Assembly: GCA_951799445.1 (NCBI GenBank)
Contig: OX637296.1
Span: 20,522,001 to 20,586,000 of the forward strand
Reading direction: 5' to 3'
Length of the DNA: 64,000 nucleotides
Source: Pseudisothecium myosuroides
Taxonomy: Eukaryota; Streptophyta; Bryopsida; Hypnales; Lembophyllaceae
Every line of letters starts with the position of its first letter. The first letter of the stretch is position 1. The translations under genes and the position numbers were made by a program. Under the pieces are notes generated by a model. The model searched no databases. It was given only the letters and a program-made list of their open reading frames with translations, and had not been told where the DNA came from. Of the stretch, positions 1 to 8,987 are shown one piece after another.

Positions 1-1494
1 CCAATTTCTATACATTAATTCCGAAACACATTTTCCCTCCCACTTCTATTGTATGTGAGGTACATTTCTAACAATCTTCAATACAAGGAAATCTAGATTG
101 GCAATAGGCACCCTTGCCCAGAATCTTACATAGCAAAATCATAATCATTATTTTCTTGAATAGGAGTTAACATGGTATAATGAGACTTTCATCATCACTT
201 TTCACTTGTCAGGAAAGTAAAATATTATAAATAGGAATGTAGTAAGCTTTATTTGAACTTCAGAATATTGGTGACAAGAAATTATCACTTGTGCAATGAA
301 TCCCTAAAGTTAACCGTAGGATCTTGCAGTATACTAACTTCAAAACATGTGGTAAAATTATTAGAAATTTTCACTTCATGGATTGTTGAATATCAACATT
401 GAAATTCATTCAAATTAGTTTTTTGATCCTACAAAAAACTGGGCAACTACAATTTAGAAGCTATGAAAAAAAGTCCAACATGGGGGTACTTCATCGGATT
501 TTTTTCCCTAGACAAGTTGGTTACATGCTTAAATTTCTTCAAATCATTAGGAATTGGACAACATATGGAAAAAAAATAGTAAGTAGAAAAAGTACAGAAT
601 GATTAAAACTACTAAATTGTTAAGAATTTCATTATGGAATTGCAAAATTTCAATCCCAATGTTTGTAATGTTGTAATAAAAAATCTGCATCCTATGATTT
701 TAACTTCTTCAAAAAACATTGAAAATTCAGTTAAATAGTCAACTTTGAACTTTAGTTTAGAGTAGAGAATCCATAACTGCCCGTAAACAAAAACTCTTCA
801 TAACTTATGATTCATTGATCAAAATGGAATGATTAAAAGCTTTCCATGTATACGTAAATATAAAAAACCAATTTCAAATTTTTCTTTTTGAAATTTTTTT
901 TTTTTTTAATATGCCTAGACATCCCATTTACCAAAAAAAAGTAACATATTAGGCTATAACTTTTGACTCATATTTACATGTCATGAAATTCAGTGCATAT
1001 GAAAGATATTCCTCATCCCCAACTTCTAATAAAATTTCAACCTAAAACATGTAAATTTTTAGTCACAAGTACTTGCCCAAAATTGCTATGTTGTCCAAAA
1101 ACGCATGCTAGTCCTTTAGAAGTTAAAGATTAGAATGTTTGTTCATGAGGGTGTTAATAAGAACTACAAAAGTGATTTGGAGTCTTCCAATCCTCTTCTC
1201 ACATACCCAAAAGAGAGAAATGAGTCTTAACAAAAAAAATTGAGGTTGTAAGGCACAACATGCACAAGCTTGACCAAGTTTCTTAAATGAAGTCCTTATG
1301 TGACTTCTTATGTAGTGCAAGCTCATTTCAAACAGCCTTGAATAAGTAAGAAAACAACACTCTTGCACAAAATCTTCAATACCGTAACCATATACATGTT
1401 TTTCCAGAATATGAGTTTGGATGCTCAAACTTGACTTACGAAAGAATTTTTCAAAGTCATGAAATACAAAAATGAAACAGGAAGATGGCAAGCT
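1..1494. repeat. Nested remnants of TTAA-type elements
   Basis: No gene is seen. Positions about 300-1122 are a diverged relative of the element at 18706-19628: they share the 'gtaggatcttg' block, the 'cataacttatgattcattgatc' region and the end. The copy ends CCTTTAGAAG followed by TTAA at 1123-1126. Positions 1123-1494, and scraps around 95-165, resemble the element at 52157-52794 (for example 'catgagggtgtt' and 'cttgcacaaaatcttcaata'). The simplest reading is that the first family inserted at a TTAA inside the second, and that the 5' end of the inner copy has been lost. Confidence 0.5.
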
Positions 1495-2041
1495 TTAACC
1501 CCTCATTGCCGAAGGGGACGAAATCCATCCCCTGCAAATTGGAAAAGGTTGTGTCAACTTCGCAGATGGTCCATGTTCACTTGTTCCACCTCGGGATTCG
1601 CTAGGCGGGTAAAGACTCTGGCACATGATCTGTACCAGGGATTGCAAATCGTGAAAAAGAAAATTCCACAGCCTCTAAATTGGTCACACCCCACGTTATT
1701 GCAGGAAGACTTGGTCGTGCATTGTGCAAAGTAACCGGGAGATGCCGGTTGTAGACTGCCAGACCGTTGGTGCGATACTGTCACACCTCCTTGCAAATTT
1801 TTGTTTCTAGCTTTGTTTGTGTAGACATCGAATTGACAGGGTGATCGACTCAGTGAGTCCTCCTGTTTATTGGCTGTGTCCTTTGGACAGAGACTATGGC
1901 AACGACTCCGCATCGACTTTACAAAAACTTGAGTTTCCAAATTTTATCTACAACCGCATTCACACTCACCTACTTTTACAATTTCATATTTGTCTAACGT
2001 GAGGCCCGCGTGGCAAACCAAGAGGAACTCCCGGGAGGGAA

Positions 2042-2284
2042 TCCCGCTTGGCACGGCTCGCCTAGGCGGCCCCAGGTGCGACGTGGGAGCCCCCCGCCTG
2101 GGCGGACCCCTGCTGCGGCGAGGGAGCCCCCCGCCTGGGCGGACCCCTGTGCGGCGAGGGAGCCCTCCGCCTGGGCCGACCCCCTGCGGTGAGGGAGCCC
2201 CCCGCCTGGGCGGACCCCCTGTGCGGCGAGGGAGCCCCCCGCCTGGGCGGACCCCTGCCGGGGGAGCCCCGCCTTGGGCGGGGG
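2042..2284. repeat. GC-rich minisatellite, about 37-bp unit
   Basis: Five to six imperfect copies of a unit containing GCCTGGGCGGACCCC and GCGGCGAGGGAGCC. It ends abruptly at a T-rich tract. The open frames across it on both strands (Pro/Arg/Gly-rich) are by-products of the repeat. Confidence 0.9.
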
Positions 2285-2590
2285 CCATTTTTTTATTTTT
2301 TTTATTTTTTTATTTTTTTATTTTTTATTTTTTTATTATCAATTTTTTTATTTTTTTAATGTTTTAATTTCATTTTTAAACCTTTTTAATTTTACTTTTA
2401 TTTTCTTGTCTCTTGTTTTTTATTTTTTTGTTTTTTATTTGAGATTCTTAGATTTTTAAAAAAAATTAATTTTTAAATTTTAAATTTAAGTTTCATTTTT
2501 TTATATTTTACTTTTTATTTTGTTACTTTTTAAATCATTATTTTTTTATTTTTTTTTCCTTACATTACTAATTTTTGTTTATTGAGTCAT
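2285..2590. repeat. T-rich low-complexity tract
   Basis: About 300 bp of nearly pure T with scattered A, directly after the GC-rich minisatellite. The change in composition is very sharp and may mark the left edge of the AT-rich Helitron-like core. Confidence 0.85.
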
Positions 2591-2595
2591 CAAAT

Positions 2596-2712
2596 TAAAT
2601 TAGACTTAGGTGGATTAGACCTAAGTAGGTTAGATTAGACTTAGGTGGATTAGACCTAAGTAGGTTAGATTAGACTTAGGTGGATTAGATCTAAGTAGGT
2701 TAGATTCAGATA
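2596..2712. repeat. 35-bp tandem repeat
   Basis: About three and a half copies of a 35-bp unit containing TTAGACTTAGGTGGATTAGA and CCTAAGTAGG. It lies upstream of the RPA-like gene. No function is evident. Confidence 0.9.
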
Positions 2713-3031
2713 AGTCTTACACTTTAGATTAGACTTACGTAGATTTAGATATTCAACTTGTTGGGATTCCTGTCATCAAATCCAACGAGGTTTTTTTTTT
2801 AGAGTCTAATGGAGATGCTAAGCTATCAAGTTGGGTGAGATTTTTTGTATGATTTAGATGGTGGTGATGGTGACAGTGGTTTGGCGTGGAGAAGAAGACT
2901 AGCATACATAACAATTCGTCATTTCAGTGTCTACAAACTTCAGCATTTCCTATATTTGTTCTGTTGTTTTCTTGTACAACTTTTCAACTCTCGTTTAGTC
3001 GTTTGTAAGTTGTTGTTTTTTTGCATTTGCA

Positions 3032-4513
3032 ATGGCTGGTAGTAAGATGGTATTGTCAGTTGTCGAGATAGACGAAAACAGTCGAGATGTAGTGTTTGAA
3101 GGACAAATTTTGAGCCGCTACGGTACTTATGACTATATTCGTGCAAATCAGTCAAAAGACCGTGGCTATGCATATTTGCATTGTGATGTCATAGATAGAG
3201 AATGTTTAACAACAATTACTTTGTCTGTTTGTACACCGCTAATTGAACACCATCAAACTAAATTGCAACGAGGGAACTATGTGAGAGTAGAGAATTTTGC
3301 AGTCAAACCCAAAAGTGGTGGTGGGTTTCAGAAGGGAGACATGCCTTGTGTTATTTATGTCCAATCTACTACGCGTATCACAGTCCTTCCTCCCTTTGTA
3401 CCAGGATTTCTTCCTGTTTTTTACACGGAGGATTCTATCAGAGATTTCAAAAAACGTTGCCATGAAAACTTTCCAGTGGCAACATTTGCTGCTGCTGTAG
3501 TAGCAATTAAAGGTCATTATCAAGATATGTTTCAAATAGTTGTTGCCGATGGACTCACGCATGATGATCATGATACAGTTGGTTTTACACATGCATTTCA
3601 AAGGGAGTATTTGAAGATTCAAGAAAGTCACAACGCAGGAGAATGTGTGCTGGTCATGTTCAAGCACTTGAGTGTGACGTCAAAGTATGATCGTTTTTTG
3701 AAGACTGAAGCGTATACAATTGTTACTTCCGTGATTGATGAAGAGGAACGTGAGCGATTGACCAACGTTTATCACCAAATAACAGACTCTGGCACCTCAT
3801 CCGAAAATCTTAGAGAGGTAAGTGATGTATTGTGAATGTTTTACATTTATTCTTTAGTTTTTAGATTTTTAAGTTTTTATTCTAAAATTTTCCTTTTGAA
3901 CATGTTGCAGATCATTGGTGAGTTATCAGTCTTGAATCCAACCGTTCCACCTTTCAAACGCATTTGCTCAGTCTGTCAGTTGGCGAATGTAACGGTTGTA
4001 GCTGCCAGTGAATACTTCTGCAAAAACTGCCAGCGCAATCAGGTGACAGAACAACAACCTTTTCTTCGAGGTAAAATCAATATAGAAGATGCAGGAGACA
4101 TTGAAGTATCTATTGAAGGACCGTGGTTGTCATCTGTTGTTCACATGTCTGGTCAAGATTTTTTGAGAGAAACAAGAAAAGTACAAATTAGAATCCTATC
4201 GAAGATTCACATCACTGGAAAGTTTCAATTGACACCAACTTCACGTCTTGTTGGTTTTGAAGAGCATCACAAAGATGAACCATCTAGTGAATTAGTTTTA
4301 GCAGACAATAGTTTAGATTTTGTTTCTTCTCAGTGCACACCTATCTCTTCTTCTGTTCCATCTTGTGTGGAAAACGTGACTCCAATTTCAGTACAAGATG
4401 TCATCCCATCTTCCATAGATCTATTAGATAGCACTGCATCTCCATCACACTCTCGTCAGAAAAGTGTGAAGCGTAAATTGGATGATGCAATTGATAAAAG
4501 AAACAAAAAGTGA
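3032..4513 (+). CDS. RPA-like single-strand DNA-binding protein of the Helitron-like element (two exons)
   Basis: Predicted role: replication protein A-like OB-fold protein that coats single-stranded DNA during rolling-circle transposition. Plant Helitrons are known to carry RPA70-like genes. The reading frame is interrupted by a 93-bp intron with consensus GTAAGT at 3818 and TTGCAG ending at 3910. Exon 1 (3032-3817) is 262 codons and phase 0, and exon 2 (3911-4513) adds 200 residues, giving about 462 aa. Exon 1 is rich in the beta-strand patterns expected of OB folds (for example the stretches near residues 95-115 and 190-225). Exon 2 opens with a CxxC...CxxC zinc-binding pattern (CSVC, then CKNC), as in the C-terminal OB fold of RPA70. 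The tail is Ser/Pro-rich and ends in a basic KRK segment, a possible nuclear signal. The family assignment rests on pattern and context only. Confidence 0.7.
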
Positions 4514-4580
4514 CTATGTATATTGTATTTTATTTGTATTTGACTTGTATAAAACTAATGCTTTTTTGTTATTTTTGCAG

Positions 4581-4662
4581 ACTCATTTGTATATTTGTAT
4601 ATTTGTATATTTGTATATTTGTATATTTGTATATTTGTATATTGTATATTTGTATATTTGTA
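4581..4662. repeat. 8-bp microsatellite (TATATTTG)n
   Basis: About nine to ten copies of TATATTTG with one shortened unit, between the RPA-like gene and the Rep gene. A polypyrimidine stretch ending TTTTTGCAG (to 4580) precedes it and could act as a splice acceptor. Confidence 0.9.
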
Positions 4663-4683
4663 CTGTAGCAACTTTGTATAGGT

Positions 4684-7600
4684 TTGTACAATTCGTGGAA
4701 AATTTTGTATTTGACATTTGTTAATATGACAAAATTAGATGAGATATTAAAATGTTACAATCTTCAATGCAATACACATTACAAATATAATGTAGGAGAC
4801 TGTTTATTTGATTCTATCGCATATTTATTGCGATATACTGAATCATCGACAGATTTACGAATGAATGCAATGCGTCATTTAAAACAATGTTTAGCAATTA
4901 ATACTCCAAAAGCATATGAAACTCGAACAAAAGAATTAACTGAATCATTTCTACATGATTTACACAATGGACAAGTTTTAAATGAAGATCAATACATAGA
5001 AAGAATGTCAATGAGTGCAACTATCGGTGGATTGTGGGGAGATTTTACAGCAATCAAATGGATATCTGATTACTTAAAAAAACAAATTAGTGTCTGGAAT
5101 AAAGAAAATGGAAGGATACTTAGTACATTTGGCAGAGAGTTTAATAGTGAAACATTGCATATAGCTTTTGGAAGTAGTCATTTTGAACCAATAGAAGTTG
5201 TAGATGGTTTAATACCAATTCATGTACCAACTGAACTAACACAAAATAGAATAATAGATTTGGATAGAGAATATAATGACAATGAAACGCAAATTAAATG
5301 GAATGAAAAACAAAAAACAAACTTAACAGAATTTGAAATACAAAATGCTCAAAATTCCAAGCTCAATTGTATAAGCAATTTACAAATAAATAATTCTTAC
5401 AGTATAAATCGTGAAATGAAAAAATCTATGAGGATAAATTGGTCAGCTGAAATGAATGTTGAAATAATAAATTTAATGAATGATCCATATTTAACAAATT
5501 TAGAAATAGCAAAAAAATTTATTTTTTCAAACAATAATTTAAATATATCAATTCAACAAGTAATTAATCATATTAATGTATTAAAAAGGAAAAGATTAGG
5601 GGAAACCAATAAAAATAATAATGATGCAAATCTTAGTTGCAAAAGTAATGTACAAAATAGAAAGAGATCTTATACAAATTGGAAAAAATATGATCCTTCT
5701 CTTCAAGAACTTTCAAATGATTTGAATTATAATACTTTTGAAAATAAAGCAAATCGTTTTTTTGAATTGTTCCCAAATGAAAAACTTATAAACAATCAAG
5801 TTATAAAACGTTTAAAGTATATAGACCATAAAAAACATGTTGATTTAAAAAATACTACAAACAAAATAGAAACATCAAAACAAGAAAATCAAATTATGCC
5901 AACAACATCAGAACAAAGAAATGTTATGAATGTAAATAGGAAAGATTCAAAAAATGAAATTGTTCAAATTTTGAAACATTTGAAAATTGCAAATACAAAA
6001 ACAAAGAAAACGTGCAATTTCACTAAAAAATCATTAAATAAATCAAGAATTGGAAGGAAAAAAACAAGTTCTAAACTAGTATCAACAATGGAAAAACATT
6101 TCATTAATTTTAATAAAGAAATAAATGATGTGCCAATCTATGTGTGTTTTGTATGTCAAAGATTAAGTTTTTTGAAATTTTCCAGTTTAATAACACCTTC
6201 ATTGCAAGAAACAGTAAAATCTTTATTACAATGTGATTCTAACTTATTTACCAATGAGTCATTGTATGTTTGCAATCAATGTTTAAATGCGATTAAGAAA
6301 AATAAAATTCCATTGTATTTTGCACCTAAAAATATACACAGAAATTTGATTATATCATCTGTCAAGCAACTTACTATTTTAGAAGAAAGATTGATTTCCC
6401 CTCGCCAAGCTTTTGCACAAATTTATAAACTACATAATTATGGTCAATACAAAATGCATGGGAGTATTATAAATGTTCCAGCAAATATTGATAAAACACA
6501 ATCAATCCATCCTCGTTTACCTGAGGATGATAGTACAATAGGAGTTCTTTTAAAACGCTGTTTAGTATATAAATCTCCTTTTATGTCTGGAAATGTACGT
6601 CCCAATATGATCATGTTAGCACTGAAAGATTTGTTGAATACTCCGTTGTATAAAGAATTAAATGTTCAAATTCGTCCTTTATGGAATAGTTTGTTTACCA
6701 TACATCTCCAAACAAAAATTGAAAATGATCTTTTTGAAGAAGACACTGCAAACAAAGACAAGTTTGAAGAAGAAATAGAAGAGGTTTTTACAGAAACAAT
6801 GGTGCATAATTTTTTAGATTCTGAAATCATTCAAGATTATGATAGAACATCATCGATTGCATCTATTGAAAATGGTTTATCAGTTGCACCTAGTGAAGGA
6901 TACCACCCTATAGGAATTTTCAAAGATAAAAACAGCGAAGAACTTAATTTTCCAACATTGTATTTTGGTCATCCTCGAAATGAAAAAATATATAAAAATT
7001 TCTCTTATCATAAAATAGCAAAATGGGAATTATTGCATAAAAGTCATGATTTTGCTACAAATATTCAAAATATTTTTTTCAAAGCAACCAAGATTTGTAT
7101 TGAAAAAGTAAAAAATTCTAGTTGGGTTCGAATAAGAAAAGGAAAGTTAAATGGAAGAACTTTGACAGCTGCTGAAGTTTTTAAAGAATCTAATTTAGAT
7201 AAAATTTTCAAATCATACATTGGATTTCATGATTTAGAAAGGTTGCGTACATCGCCTGATTACATAGAAGGACTTCGGAAAAGTTTATTTGCAATGATCA
7301 GACAATTAGGTCCTCCAACATTTTTCATTACATTGACAAGTGCAGAACGTTTATGGACACCTTTAATTCAAGCTTTGTACAAACTAAATGTCACACGATT
7401 AAATTTACCTCATTTCCATTCTCTTGAATCTATTCATATAGCAGAATTAATAAGGTCCGATCCAGTGACATGTGCATTGTATTATAATCACCGCGCTGCG
7501 GCATTTCGTAAATTAATTAAAAAAGAAGCTTCAATTATAGGTGAAGTGGTAGATTTCTTTTTTATAACTGAATTTCAACATAGAGGTAGCGAACATGAAC

Positions 7601-8922
7601 ATGCGGTGATATGGATTAAAAATGCACCAAAATATAAAATAAGTTCATTTGAAGAAATTATTGCTTTTGTTGACAAATATATTACATCAGACAAATCATT
7701 TCTTCTTCCCCCTTTACAAGAGGCCCAAACTCATAAGCATTCACGCACATGTAGAAAAAAAGGACAACCTGTATGTAGATTTCACTATCCTCTTCCACCA
7801 ATGGAAAAAACAATGATTTTAGAACCAATTGACAATAAAGACATAGAAAATGCAAATTACTACAAAAATAAATACAAAGACATATTTGATTTCTTAAAAG
7901 AATTGGGCACTGGATCAGAAATGGCTTTTGATGAATTCCTACAACATTTTAATATAGACAGCTTGACTTACATTATGTGTTTACGTATTCAACTTAAAAG
8001 ACCACAAATATTTTTGAAACGGAAACTTTGTGATATACGTACTAATGCATTCAACAAAACTGTAGCAAATACATGGTATGCCAATACGGATATTCAATTT
8101 ATACTAGATCCATATGCTGCAGCTACCTATTGTACTTCATACATGACAAAAGTTGACAAAAGTATAACTACGGAATTAAAATCGATTATTCAAAAATGTA
8201 TAGAAGATAAAACAGATGCCGATAAACGGATTTTAAAACTTGGAAATGCTTTTTTGAATGCACAACAAATGTCAGCACAACTTGCTGTTTATCTCATTCT
8301 TTCTTTACCTCTCTATCATAGTTCACAAACATTTAAATTTATAAATACATCACCACCTGAAGAACGTGCCTTTTTTTTAAAACCTCAACAAACACTATCA
8401 AAATTGGCCCCGGAATCTTGTGAAGTTATGTGCAAATCCATTATTGACAGATACATAGGACGACCTCACTCATTGAATCACATATGTTTAGCTGAATTTG
8501 CATCAAAATACTATTGGGTAAAAAATAAAATAATAAAATGCCGAACACCCAAAATTATAAGGTTTGTTCATTATAACAAACATAGAGATTTAGAAAATTG
8601 GGCAAGAGAACAATTACTGTTATATGTACCATTTTCTAACACTGAAGCTTCTCAAAAAAATAACAAAGAAACTTGGAAAGAAGCATATGATGAGAAAATC
8701 AACGATATTATGAATATAAGTAAAAAATTCAACTATCAAATTGCTACAACAATACAACAAGATTGTGATGATGAATGGGATCGTTTACAAGAAATAGCTA
8801 ATAAATTACAAACTGACAAATGCTATAATATATGGGATGATATAGAAACAAATACAATGGATTTTTGTACAAGTACGGAGAACATTGAGAAATATGATCT
8901 TGCTTCGGATATATATATATAA
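4684..8922 (+). CDS. Helitron-like Rep protein with N-terminal OTU domain
   Basis: 1412 aa from 4684. Met15 (4726) is an equally likely start because it sits just before the OTU homology. Residues about 25-175 form an OTU cysteine-protease-like domain with GDCLFDSI (Cys40) and a downstream SSHFEPI (His166). Residues about 250-300 look SANT/Myb-like. CxxC pairs near residues 487 and 529 form a zinc-binding region of the kind seen in Helitron proteins. The Rep region has the HUH-type motif as GSEHEHAVIWI (His971, His973) and paired tyrosines Tyr1149-xxx-Tyr1153 in ATYCTSYMTK, the expected nicking residues for rolling-circle transposition. A cysteine-rich block (CRKKGQPVCRF) lies between them. 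The protein is strongly Lys/Asn-rich, unlike the host gene at 48.7 kb. The stop lies in a (TA)n tract just before the helicase frame. Helitron Rep and helicase are normally one polypeptide, so this copy is probably frameshifted. Confidence 0.88.
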   Translation: MYNSWKILYLTFVNMTKLDEILKCYNLQCNTHYKYNVGDCLFDSIAYLLRYTESSTDLRMNAMRHLKQCLAINTPKAYETRTKELTESFLHDLHNGQVLNEDQYIERMSMSATIGGLWGDFTAIKWISDYLKKQISVWNKENGRILSTFGREFNSETLHIAFGSSHFEPIEVVDGLIPIHVPTELTQNRIIDLDREYNDNETQIKWNEKQKTNLTEFEIQNAQNSKLNCISNLQINNSYSINREMKKSMRINWSAEMNVEIINLMNDPYLTNLEIAKKFIFSNNNLNISIQQVINHINVLKRKRLGETNKNNNDANLSCKSNVQNRKRSYTNWKKYDPSLQELSNDLNYNTFENKANRFFELFPNEKLINNQVIKRLKYIDHKKHVDLKNTTNKIETSKQENQIMPTTSEQRNVMNVNRKDSKNEIVQILKHLKIANTKTKKTCNFTKKSLNKSRIGRKKTSSKLVSTMEKHFINFNKEINDVPIYVCFVCQRLSFLKFSSLITPSLQETVKSLLQCDSNLFTNESLYVCNQCLNAIKKNKIPLYFAPKNIHRNLIISSVKQLTILEERLISPRQAFAQIYKLHNYGQYKMHGSIINVPANIDKTQSIHPRLPEDDSTIGVLLKRCLVYKSPFMSGNVRPNMIMLALKDLLNTPLYKELNVQIRPLWNSLFTIHLQTKIENDLFEEDTANKDKFEEEIEEVFTETMVHNFLDSEIIQDYDRTSSIASIENGLSVAPSEGYHPIGIFKDKNSEELNFPTLYFGHPRNEKIYKNFSYHKIAKWELLHKSHDFATNIQNIFFKATKICIEKVKNSSWVRIRKGKLNGRTLTAAEVFKESNLDKIFKSYIGFHDLERLRTSPDYIEGLRKSLFAMIRQLGPPTFFITLTSAERLWTPLIQALYKLNVTRLNLPHFHSLESIHIAELIRSDPVTCALYYNHRAAAFRKLIKKEASIIGEVVDFFFITEFQHRGSEHEHAVIWIKNAPKYKISSFEEIIAFVDKYITSDKSFLLPPLQEAQTHKHSRTCRKKGQPVCRFHYPLPPMEKTMILEPIDNKDIENANYYKNKYKDIFDFLKELGTGSEMAFDEFLQHFNIDSLTYIMCLRIQLKRPQIFLKRKLCDIRTNAFNKTVANTWYANTDIQFILDPYAAATYCTSYMTKVDKSITTELKSIIQKCIEDKTDADKRILKLGNAFLNAQQMSAQLAVYLILSLPLYHSSQTFKFINTSPPEERAFFLKPQQTLSKLAPESCEVMCKSIIDRYIGRPHSLNHICLAEFASKYYWVKNKIIKCRTPKIIRFVHYNKHRDLENWAREQLLLYVPFSNTEASQKNNKETWKEAYDEKINDIMNISKKFNYQIATTIQQDCDDEWDRLQEIANKLQTDKCYNIWDDIETNTMDFCTSTENIEKYDLASDIYI

Positions 8923-8923
8923 A
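8908..8923 (+). other. (TA)n slippage site between Rep and helicase frames
   Basis: The Rep frame ends in a run of alternating TA. The helicase frame is open back to 8898, upstream of its first ATG at 8988, and overlaps this run. The two frames differ by two bases, the size of one TA unit, so loss of one unit would join them. This is direct frame arithmetic. Whether the shift is a mutation or a programmed event cannot be told from one copy. Confidence 0.75.
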
Positions 8924-8987
8924 ACCACATGCAAAACATTACACCAAGCTAGATTTAGAACATCATACTTTTCGAAATGTTGATTTA

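Noticed and set aside
1990..2367. Open frames on both strands across the GC-rich repeat
   Set aside because: They are Pro/Arg/Gly repeats created by the 37-bp unit and then run into a T-rich tract giving poly-Phe. There is no independent sign of coding.
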